A stretch of DNA of 6,967 bases from a bacterium. Its GTDB lineage: Bacteria; Armatimonadota; Fimbriimonadia; Fimbriimonadales; GBS-DC. The notes under the pieces are model-generated. The model was not told the origin of the DNA. It worked only from the letters and a program-made list of their open reading frames with translations, and ran no database searches. The stretch spans positions 1 through 6,967 of the forward strand of contig JARJMV020000016.1 in assembly GCA_029335935.2 (NCBI GenBank), written 5' to 3'. Of the stretch, positions 1-5,563 are shown one piece after another. Every line of letters begins with the position of its first letter. The stretch's first letter is position 1. Position numbers and translations under genes: made by a program.

Positions 1-22
1 TGTCCAAGCCACATGATTACAC

Positions 23-28
23 GGAGGT
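23..28 (+). promoter_or_regulatory. Shine-Dalgarno site of sepF
   Basis: GGAGGT, 4 nt before the ATG at 33. It fixes the sepF start against the open frame that continues upstream to the window edge. Confidence 0.75.
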
Positions 29-32
29 ACCC

Positions 33-455
33 ATGAGCCGATATTACGAGGAGATGGAGGAGTACTACGAGAGCCGCCCGAACATGTGGGCGCGCCTGCG
101 CTCGCTGGTCGGATTAGACCGCCACGCGGAAGACGGCGACACCCTGCCCGCGAACGCGACCGACGCACGCTACCGACGCTTCCACCCCTACCACATCTGC
201 ATCCGCAAGGAGCTGCACAGCTTGGAAGACGCGCGTGTCGCCGCCGACGGGCTGAAAGAGGGCGTCCAGCAGATTATCAACCTCGCTTCAACCCCACAGG
301 GCGCGCGCGAGCGCATTATCGACTTCCTCAACGGCGTAATCTACGCGATTGAGGGCAGTGTGGAGCGCGTGAGCGAGCATGTGTTCGTGTACGCGCCGCC
401 GCAGGCGGTCATCGACGCGCCGAACGCCGTCTCAGGGCGCAGCGAGCGCGATTAG
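33..455 (+). CDS. sepF: SepF-like cell division protein (FtsZ-anchoring family)
   Basis: 140 aa. SepF proteins bind the FtsZ C-terminal tail and tether the Z-ring to the membrane. The core (about residues 52-128) fits the family: a beta-strand then SLEDARVAADGLKEG, the IINLAS strand (81-86), the hallmark RIIDFLNG (94-101) with its conserved Gly, then VIYAIEG and VFVYAPP (117-123). Family members normally begin with an amphipathic membrane-binding helix. Here the best candidate is NMWARLRSLVGL (17-28), preceded by an unusual acidic, Tyr-rich stretch (YYEEMEEYYE, 4-13). GGAGGT at 23-28 lies 4 nt before the ATG and supports this start. The frame stays open to the window edge, but the SD and family fit favour ATG 33. 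Its stop is 18 nt from the convergent ribD stop. Family assignment is firm; in-vivo role is inferred. Confidence 0.88.
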   Translation: MSRYYEEMEEYYESRPNMWARLRSLVGLDRHAEDGDTLPANATDARYRRFHPYHICIRKELHSLEDARVAADGLKEGVQQIINLASTPQGARERIIDFLNGVIYAIEGSVERVSEHVFVYAPPQAVIDAPNAVSGRSERD

Positions 456-473
456 GGGGTTCGGGCAACGGCG

Positions 474-1628
474 TCAATACGCCACATCGCCTTCCACGAC
501 CCAGTCCTCGCCGAGCTTGCGGATAGAGACATTCCTGATGCGGGGCGCGTCGGCGACCTGCGCCACGCCCAGCCCCTCCAACGCCGTGCGCGCCTCCGCG
601 CCGCCAATCAGCTTCGGCGCGTAAAAGTAGGCGATGCGGTTCACCAACCTCGCCTCGAAGAAGGACGCCGCGACCTGACCGCCACCCTCCACCAAAATAC
701 TGGAGATACCGCGATTGGCAAGTCTATTCACCACATACTCCACCGGCACGCGCGGCGGCTCGCTGGGATCCACATAAATCGGAACCGACTGCACGCCCAG
801 CGAGCGGAGCAAATCCGCTATCTTGGGCATCTTTCGGTCGGTGTAGTTATCCACATAGAAAACCAGCGTGTCCGCCTCTTTGGTATTCAACACAGGCTGA
901 AATCCCCGCATGTGATAGGAGAGCCGCAAGTTGGAGTCCAGCACCACTCGTAGGGGCTGGTTCTTCACGCCGGGCAGTCGCGCGGTGAGTTGGGGGCGGT
1001 CTTTCAGCACGGTCTCTATGCCCACCAGCACGGCGGCGTGTTCAGCGCGGAGGCGATGCGCATAACGGCGCGCACGCTCGCCTGTAATCCACTTCGAATC
1101 GCCCGTATGCGTGGCAATCTTGCCGTCCAAGCTCATCGCGGCTTTGAGCGTGATGAACGGACGCCCGTGCCGACGCCAGTAGAGATAGATGCGATTAATC
1201 GTCTCCAGCTGCTCGATGAGCCTTGCTTCCGCGGGGATGTCGGGGCTAAGTAGCTCCACTTGCACGCCGCCTGCGCGCAGCTCCGCGACGCCCTTGCCCG
1301 CCACCTGCGGGTTCGGGTCCAGCATGCCGACCACCACGCGCCGTATGCCGTATTGGAGGGTGGCTTGGGTGCAGGGTGGGGTGCGTCCGTAGTGGCAGCA
1401 GGGTTCGAGCGTGACATAGAGGGTGGCGTCGCGTGCCTGCTCGCCTGCTTGCTGGAGCGCGAAGATTTCGGCGTGGGGCGCGCCCGCGTAGGGGTGGAAC
1501 CCTTCGCCAAGAAGCGTGTCGCCCTTCACAATCACCGCACCCACATGGGGGTTCGGCACGGGGAAGCCGCGCTTGGACAGTTGCACGGCGCGGCGCATCC
1601 AGCGCAAATCTCGCTCACTCAGCGCCAT
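474..1628 (-). CDS. ribD: Bifunctional riboflavin biosynthesis deaminase/reductase RibD
   Basis: 384 aa (E. coli RibD is about 367). It catalyses two consecutive cytosolic steps of riboflavin synthesis: deamination of the diaminopyrimidine ribosyl phosphate, then NADPH reduction of the ribosyl side chain. The N-terminal zinc deaminase domain (about 1-145) carries NPHVGAVIV (26-34), H52-A-E54 and EPCCHYGRTPPC (75-86). Zinc ligands are H52, C77 and C86, and E54 is the proton shuttle. The reductase domain (about 155-384) has FITLKAAMSLDGKIA (158-172) and the VEGGG loop (313-317). Most reductases have Asp in RAEHDAVLVG; here residue 198 is Ala. The start is ATG 1628, with GAGGTGA 5 nt upstream. 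An in-frame GTG at 1637 lies inside that SD and is rejected. The gene overlaps the upstream small membrane gene by 14 nt. Other rib genes and an FMN riboswitch are absent nearby. Confidence 0.96.
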   Translation of the reverse strand: MALSERDLRWMRRAVQLSKRGFPVPNPHVGAVIVKGDTLLGEGFHPYAGAPHAEIFALQQAGEQARDATLYVTLEPCCHYGRTPPCTQATLQYGIRRVVVGMLDPNPQVAGKGVAELRAGGVQVELLSPDIPAEARLIEQLETINRIYLYWRRHGRPFITLKAAMSLDGKIATHTGDSKWITGERARRYAHRLRAEHAAVLVGIETVLKDRPQLTARLPGVKNQPLRVVLDSNLRLSYHMRGFQPVLNTKEADTLVFYVDNYTDRKMPKIADLLRSLGVQSVPIYVDPSEPPRVPVEYVVNRLANRGISSILVEGGGQVAASFFEARLVNRIAYFYAPKLIGGAEARTALEGLGVAQVADAPRIRNVSIRKLGEDWVVEGDVAY

Positions 1629-1947
1629 TCTGCTCACCTCGCTGCTGCGCTTGCTTGCGACGGTAGTCGGCGCGAATCTGCTCGGTCAGCTCCTCGAACG
1701 CCTCGCGGTGCGCCTTGCGGTACTGCTCTTGAATCTGCTGGATGTCTTTGAGCGCGAGCCAGATGAGCGCGAAGAGCAGCGCGACGGCGACAATCAGCAG
1801 CAGGCTTGCCCACAGGAGCCATGCGCGTTTATCGGCGGCGGTCTCGCGCGGCAGGAGGCGCAAGAGCGTCAGCCGCAGGGGGATTAGCCCCATCAGCAGC
1901 ACCAGCAACACCGCCATCCACGCACGGTACGAGAGTTTGAGTTTCAT
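1615..1947 (-). CDS. Small two-helix membrane protein with charged tail, unknown function
   Basis: 110 aa, not recognised. Two hydrophobic segments are visible: about residues 9-31 (AWMAVLLVLLMGLIPL and on) and 42-66 (AWLLWASLLLIVAVALLFALIW). The first is preceded by a basic MKLKLSYR. The second is followed by a strongly charged, probably helical or coiled-coil tail (67-110, rich in Q, E, K and R), likely cytosolic. Its ATG lies within the rpe stop (ATGA, 4-nt overlap at 1944-1947) and its stop lies 14 nt inside ribD. Translation is therefore probably coupled to both neighbours, which argues for a real gene. No catalytic motif is seen. Topology (both ends inside) is inferred from charge. Confidence 0.75.
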   Translation of the reverse strand: MKLKLSYRAWMAVLLVLLMGLIPLRLTLLRLLPRETAADKRAWLLWASLLLIVAVALLFALIWLALKDIQQIQEQYRKAHREAFEELTEQIRADYRRKQAQQRGEQNGAE

Positions 1948-2621
1948 GCTTTCTGACTGACCAAGGCGAACCGCAAGGCGCGGATGCCCTCTTGAGGCGT
2001 AGGCGCGCGGAACACGCTGGAACCTGCCACCAGCACGCGCGCACCCAGCGCAACCACCTCGCGCGCATTCTCGGGCGACACGCCGCCGTCCACTTGCAGC
2101 AGCACATGGGGCGCGTCTTGCTCTATCATCAGGCGTGCCTCAGCAATCTTGGGCTTCATCGACTCGATCAACGCCTGCCCGCCAAAGCCGGGATTCACGG
2201 TCATCACCAGCAGCAGGTCGATATCGGGCAGGATGTAGCGCACGGCTTCCAGCGGCGTGTGGGGGTTCAGCGCGACGCCCACGCTGCAGCCCAGTTCGCG
2301 TATCTGCTGCACCACGCGATGCAGATGCACGCACGCCTCCACATGCACCGTGATACGGTTTGCTCCTGCCGACGCGAAGTCGGAGATGAGGTTTTCGGGG
2401 TGCTCGATCATGAGGTGGACATCGAACGGGAGCGTGCAGTGGGGACGCAGGGCGCTGACCATCGGCGCGCCGAAGGTAAGGTTCGGCACGAAGTGTCCGT
2501 CCATCACATCGAAGTGGATCCAGTCCGCGCCGCCGTCTTGCAAAGCGAGTACGGCTTCACGCATCGCACCGAAATCCGCCGCGAGAATGGACGGGGCAAT
2601 AATCACTTCCGATTTCGCCAT
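1944..2621 (-). CDS. rpe: Ribulose-phosphate 3-epimerase
   Basis: 225 aa, the usual family size (about 220). This TIM-barrel enzyme interconverts D-ribulose-5-phosphate and D-xylulose-5-phosphate in the pentose phosphate or Calvin pathway. Motifs in order: IIAPSILAADF (7-17), WIHFDVMDGHFVPNLTFG (34-51), FDVHLMI (66-72), MTVNPGFGGQ (140-149), VDGGV (177-181) and VAGSSVF (198-204). The four metal ligands are H36, D38, H69 and D178; D38 and D178 are the acid/base pair. The reading frame stays open 40 codons further upstream, but MAKSEV at 2621 has GAGGTG 6 nt before it and matches where the family begins. The last codons overlap the next gene by ATGA. Position downstream of a PASTA kinase-like gene resembles the Firmicutes prkC-rsgA-rpe order. 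Confidence 0.97.
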   Translation of the reverse strand: MAKSEVIIAPSILAADFGAMREAVLALQDGGADWIHFDVMDGHFVPNLTFGAPMVSALRPHCTLPFDVHLMIEHPENLISDFASAGANRITVHVEACVHLHRVVQQIRELGCSVGVALNPHTPLEAVRYILPDIDLLLVMTVNPGFGGQALIESMKPKIAEARLMIEQDAPHVLLQVDGGVSPENAREVVALGARVLVAGSSVFRAPTPQEGIRALRFALVSQKA

Positions 2622-2724
2622 CGGTTGCACCTCGCTGCGTGGGGTGTGTCCCTCGCCCAGAGAATGATACCCGCTTCCGTGTATCAGCGTCGGCTCCGAA
2701 GGCTTGAAGACGAGCGCTCGCCGT
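2622..2724 (-). other. Short intergenic leader before rpe
   Basis: 103 nt between the small membrane gene and rpe. It contains the rpe SD (GAGGTG), a perfect palindrome CGAGCGCTCG (2711-2720), and a 6-bp inverted repeat TGATAC/GTATCA (2665-2670 and 2681-2686, 10-nt loop). Neither is followed by a T run, so no intrinsic terminator is evident. I see no FMN or other riboswitch core and no convincing promoter. Confidence 0.4.
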
Positions 2725-3132
2725 TTAGCGAGACGACGCATATAACTGCCTAATAACGCTTGCGACTTGATGCGCCTGTGTTGGCGACAGGCGCGGCGGC
2801 TGTTTTTCTAACGTCGCCAGCAACCATGCCAGCGGCATGTCCAGCGCAGCGCCGACACGCTCCTCGCCGCGCGCGCCCTGCGCCGCGCGGCGTTGCAACC
2901 AGAACAGTCGCTGCACCGCCCACGCCAACGGGCCCAGCCCCAACAAAATCACCCACAGCACGACGGTAGAGCGGGGAGTTCCGCGCCCCCCAAACGATGG
3001 CAGTAGCGAATCCAGCAAAAGATATATCACCAACAGGCTAATCAGGATCCCTACAACCGCGAAGAACCAGAACGCGCACCTTGTGCGGCGGGCGTACGCT
3101 CGTACCGTCGCTCCCGCTTTGCGTCGCTGCAT
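2725..3132 (-). CDS. Small two-helix membrane protein downstream of the PASTA receptor, unknown function
   Basis: 135 aa from ATG 3132, not recognised. A very basic N-terminus (MQRRKAGATVRAYARRTR) leads into a first membrane helix (about 20-43, FWFFAVVGILISLLVIYLLL). A short loop with a GGRGTPRS stretch and a second helix (about 57-79) follow. The remaining 56 residues are charged and soluble (QRRAAQGARGEER, later a Pro-containing stretch), presumably cytosolic by the positive-inside rule. The frame is open further upstream into the kinase gene, but that part is low-complexity Arg/His/Pro shadow sequence. The SD is weak (GGAA about 10 nt before the ATG), so the start is uncertain. It begins 47 nt after the kinase stop. 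It sits where rsgA would lie in Firmicutes clusters but shows no GTPase motif. Confidence 0.65.
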   Translation of the reverse strand: MQRRKAGATVRAYARRTRCAFWFFAVVGILISLLVIYLLLDSLLPSFGGRGTPRSTVVLWVILLGLGPLAWAVQRLFWLQRRAAQGARGEERVGAALDMPLAWLLATLEKQPPRLSPTQAHQVASVIRQLYASSR

Positions 3133-3179
3133 ACAGCCGTAATTCCAGCAATCTCCATAGATTCCTGCAGGCGTGTGTG

Positions 3180-4925
3180 CTATCGCACAATCTCCTGCGC
3201 CAGCTGGTCGTCGACATAAATCCGAATCTTGACGCGATCGCCCTGCGCCTCGACAGCAAGAGTATGTACTTGACCGCCTGGGCGCATCTCGTCCAGAACG
3301 GTGCGTTTGCCCAGCGCGTCCTCCACCTCGATACGAATGCGTCGGTCGGGCTGGTCGGTAAGGTCGATTTTGACCTCGAAGACGCGCGTGGCAGGGCTGG
3401 GTGGGGATGGTTCGAGGGCAGGTTCTGGCGCGCGGGACGGGAGAGGTTCGTAGCCTGAGCCGATGCTGACGATGAGCTTGATCGGGCGAGAGCGGTCGAT
3501 TCGCGCACCTGCGGGGGGCACGGTGGCGATGACATATCCCAACGGAACGGTGTCGTGTCTGCGCTCTTCCACGCTGTCCATCACGGCAAGCCCCGTGCCC
3601 TCCAGTTCGCGTCGGGCGCGCGATTCGGGCATGTTGCTCACATTCGGCACCTCCACGAAGCGTGAGCCTTTGCTCACCCACAAGTAGACCTTGCTGCCCT
3701 TGCGCACGACGCGCCCTTCAGGAGGGCTGACGGAGTAGACCACGCCTGGAGGGTACTGTTCGCTGTAGCCTTCCAGTCGCACTTCGGGTTCCAAGTCGGC
3801 GTCGCGTAAGATTCGGTTCGCCTCGTCCAGCTTTTTGCCCACCACCTGCGGCACGGGGCGGTCTTCAGGCGCGAACCGCAGCGCCATCCATGCGGCGAAG
3901 CCGATCACCAAGCCCAGCACCACCAGCGCGCCGGTGAGCCAAATCATCATGCGCAGCCACTTGGGGATGTCGTCTTCTTCCTCTTCTTCCACCACAGGCG
4001 GGGAAGGCGGCGCGGGTTTCCGAGCGAAGATATCGCCTGAGGCGGGTTTCGCGCCTGTAGAGTCGGGCAGGTCGATCGGCGACCAGCCGAGCGATTTGCC
4101 GAAGCGCAGCGCGTCGCGCACGGCTTTCAGGTCGTTGAGCAGCTGCATCGCGGTGGCGTAGCGTTGCGCGGGGTCTTTCTGCAGGCACTTGGTCACGATG
4201 CCTTCCACTGTGCGCGGCGCGGCGGGGTTGCGCTGGCGCAGCGAGGGGATGGGGTCGTTCAGGTGCGATTCGGCTATCAGCACAGGGGTCTCGCCTGTGA
4301 AGGGCACGGCGGCGGTAATCATCTCGAACAGGATGACGCCGCAGGCGTAGATGTCGCTGGCGACGCTGGGCGCGCCGCCGCGGAACAGTTCGGGCGCGGT
4401 GTAGGCGGCCGCCCGCGCCTCGTGCGCCGCGGCTAAACTCGGCTCCGCGCGATACACCCCGCGCATCCCCACGCCGTTGAGCCACACATGCCACTCCGAG
4501 CCGACCAGCACATTCGCAGGGCGCAGGTCGCCGTGCGTTAGCCCCGCGCTGTGAATCGCCTGCAACCCCTCCACAATGCCAATCATTATCTCGATGGCAA
4601 TCGGCACCGTGAACGGCGCGGTACGGCGAATGCGCGTATGTAAATCCAACCCGCGCACGAACTCCTCCACGAAGAACGGCGGCTGCGCGGTTAGATCCGC
4701 TTCGTAGAGCTCCATCAGGTTCGGATGGCGCAGCCGACGCCGTGAATCGAGCGCCATCTGCAACGCTTCGAGCAGAGGCATGTTCGCCGCGTAGGGCGCA
4801 CGCACGGCTTTCAGCGTCACCACGCGCGAACGAGTCAAATCGCGGGCGCGATAGACATGAAACAGCAGCCCTTCCGAAAGCTGCTCCAGCAACTCGTAAC
4901 GCGCCGCCAGCACATTCCCTGTCAT
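3180..4925 (-). CDS. PASTA-domain Ser/Thr kinase-like membrane receptor, probable pseudokinase
   Basis: 581 aa with PrkC/PknB architecture: cytosolic kinase-like domain (about 10-275), linker with a run of acids (E313-D319), one membrane helix (about 326-348), two extracellular PASTA repeats (358-420 and 424-491), a Pro-rich linker (492-513) and a C-terminal beta-rich domain (514-581). PASTA repeats of this family bind peptidoglycan fragments or lipid II. The fold-defining kinase residues K39, D133 and N138 (HGDLRPAN, 131-138), APE E179, D191 and R255 are kept. However, DFG reads GVG (151-153), the alphaC Glu position is A58, the loop reads SEGLLF with one of three glycines, and Thr is missing from the activation loop. 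Phosphotransfer is therefore doubtful, though residual activity cannot be excluded. No SD precedes the ATG; TATCTT sits 7 nt upstream. First gene of the minus-strand run. Confidence 0.92.
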   Translation of the reverse strand: MTGNVLAARYELLEQLSEGLLFHVYRARDLTRSRVVTLKAVRAPYAANMPLLEALQMALDSRRRLRHPNLMELYEADLTAQPPFFVEEFVRGLDLHTRIRRTAPFTVPIAIEIMIGIVEGLQAIHSAGLTHGDLRPANVLVGSEWHVWLNGVGMRGVYRAEPSLAAAHEARAAAYTAPELFRGGAPSVASDIYACGVILFEMITAAVPFTGETPVLIAESHLNDPIPSLRQRNPAAPRTVEGIVTKCLQKDPAQRYATAMQLLNDLKAVRDALRFGKSLGWSPIDLPDSTGAKPASGDIFARKPAPPSPPVVEEEEEDDIPKWLRMMIWLTGALVVLGLVIGFAAWMALRFAPEDRPVPQVVGKKLDEANRILRDADLEPEVRLEGYSEQYPPGVVYSVSPPEGRVVRKGSKVYLWVSKGSRFVEVPNVSNMPESRARRELEGTGLAVMDSVEERRHDTVPLGYVIATVPPAGARIDRSRPIKLIVSIGSGYEPLPSRAPEPALEPSPPSPATRVFEVKIDLTDQPDRRIRIEVEDALGKRTVLDEMRPGGQVHTLAVEAQGDRVKIRIYVDDQLAQEIVR

Positions 4926-4932
4926 GGCTTAC

Positions 4933-4959
4933 AAGATAAAAGATACCAGATTGTACCAA
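4933..4959 (-). promoter_or_regulatory. Probable leaderless promoter of the PASTA receptor gene
   Basis: Reading the minus strand, TTGGTA (4959-4954) is followed after 15 nt by TATCTT (4938-4933). TATCTT fits the TANNNT form and ends exactly 7 nt before the ATG at 4925. No Shine-Dalgarno sequence lies between. This spacing places transcription initiation at or next to the start codon. An alternative -10, TACAAT (4955-4950), would give a leader of roughly 18 nt but has a poor -35. Inference from pattern only. Confidence 0.45.
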
Positions 4960-4977
4960 CTCCGTGCATGGTACACT
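4951..4977 (+). promoter_or_regulatory. Probable leaderless promoter of the plus-strand small beta-rich gene
   Basis: TTGTAC (4951-4956), 15-nt spacer, TACACT (4972-4977, TANNNT form), then exactly 7 nt to ATG 4985. No SD is present. It mirrors the arrangement on the opposite strand and overlaps it. The short spacer makes the -35 assignment tentative. Confidence 0.45.
4952..4975. repeat. Inverted repeat between the divergent promoters
   Basis: TGTACC (4952-4957) and GGTACA (4970-4975) form a perfect 6-bp inverted repeat with a 12-nt centre. The right arm overlaps the plus-strand -10 box; the left arm overlaps the putative -35 elements of both promoters. It may be an operator for a dimeric regulator, or a by-product of two facing promoters. 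Confidence 0.4.
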
Positions 4978-4984
4978 CTATGGC

Positions 4985-5491
4985 ATGACCGAGGCGGGAA
5001 CGCTTCAGGTACTGGACAAGCTGGAGTCGATGGTGGATACGCGCTTTGCCGATGCCCAGGGCGACTATCGCGCGCTGATTGTGCTGAATCTGACCGACGC
5101 GCCCTATACGGGGGTTGCCATACTCCATGTGAACATGCCGCTCAAGTCGGGTTCGGAACCGCGCCCTGCGGCTGTGTGGACGCCCGACGGCGTGCGGATG
5201 CCATGCCAGATTCTCAACAGCCGATTGGAGCCGATTTCGGAGTGGCGAATGCGCGACGGGAGCGTGCACCCGATGCCTGAGGGGAGCCGTCGTTGGCAGT
5301 TCGACTTGGCGTTTTGGGTAGAGAATATCCCACCGCGCGGCTATCGGGTGTACTGCTCGGAGTGGAGCGCGGACGAGTTGCCCTTGCCCCTGCCGCCGCC
5401 CAAAGAAACGCCCGTGAGAGTACGCGAAGCAATCCCCCACGCAGGCGCGCTGCCGAAAGAGGGCACCCTCTCCGCCCATGACGCCCCATAA
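4985..5491 (+). CDS. Small beta-rich protein resembling the GH38 mannosidase C-terminal beta region
   Basis: 168 aa from ATG 4985; an in-frame GTG at 4964 would give 175 aa. No signal peptide or membrane helix, so probably cytosolic. After a short N-terminal helix come strands of the pattern LIVLNLTDAPYTGVAILHV, AAVWTPDGVRMPCQI, WQFDLAFWVENIPPRGYRVY (residue about 124 onward), then a Pro-rich tail (PLPLPPP) likely disordered. This order (N plus hydrophobic strand, D-G-x-x-x-xQ strand, F-x-x-x-x-IPP-x-GYRVY) resembles the beta-sandwich following the catalytic barrel in GH38-type alpha-mannosidases. No catalytic barrel is present, so enzymatic activity should not be assumed. It lacks an SD; TACACT lies 7 nt before ATG 4985, which favours that start. 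serA follows after 72 nt. The family call is from memory of the pattern. Confidence 0.7.
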   Translation: MTEAGTLQVLDKLESMVDTRFADAQGDYRALIVLNLTDAPYTGVAILHVNMPLKSGSEPRPAAVWTPDGVRMPCQILNSRLEPISEWRMRDGSVHPMPEGSRRWQFDLAFWVENIPPRGYRVYCSEWSADELPLPLPPPKETPVRVREAIPHAGALPKEGTLSAHDAP

Positions 5492-5552
5492 CAGGCAGGA
5501 ATGTGGGCGACCTTCACGAATCTGCTGCAAGGCGCAACACTTGGAATTTCTC

Positions 5553-5557
5553 GGAGG
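5553..5557 (+). promoter_or_regulatory. Shine-Dalgarno site deciding the serA start
   Basis: GGAGG, 6 nt before ATG 5564. It selects this start over the in-frame ATG at 5501. The 72-nt gap upstream shows no convincing promoter of its own, so serA may be read through from the gene before it. Confidence 0.7.
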
Positions 5558-5563
5558 CTATCG

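Noticed and set aside
1..36. Possible 3' end of an upstream gene (frame ending at TGA 34-36 in ATGA overlap, or at TGA 14-16)
   Set aside because: Only 4-11 codons are visible and nothing identifies them as coding.
1629..1637. GTG start of RibD three codons upstream
   Set aside because: The GTG is part of the GAGGTGA Shine-Dalgarno sequence that serves ATG 1628.
2622..2741. In-frame 40-codon N-terminal extension of Rpe starting at 2741
   Set aside because: It overlaps the end of the upstream membrane gene, is not similar to Rpe, and the start at 2621 has a good GAGGTG site and the family length.
1992..2753. 253-aa open frame antisense to rpe
   Set aside because: A shadow of the rpe coding sequence; composition is His/Arg/Gln-rich without motifs.
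2622..2760. FMN riboswitch upstream of the rpe-ribD part of the run
   Set aside because: None of the conserved RFN-element sequence blocks is present.
3865..4959. 364-aa open frame overlapping the kinase gene on the same strand
   Set aside because: Arg/Ala/His-rich shadow frame typical of GC-rich DNA; the overlapping frame encodes a clear kinase-like/PASTA protein.
4922..5530. 202-aa open frame antisense to the small beta-rich gene
   Set aside because: Rich in Arg and His with no domain pattern, and it runs across both promoters; the plus-strand frame has a coherent strand pattern.
5501..5563. Upstream ATG of SerA adding 21 residues
   Set aside because: No SD, no family similarity, and ATG 5564 has GGAGG and the canonical N-terminus.
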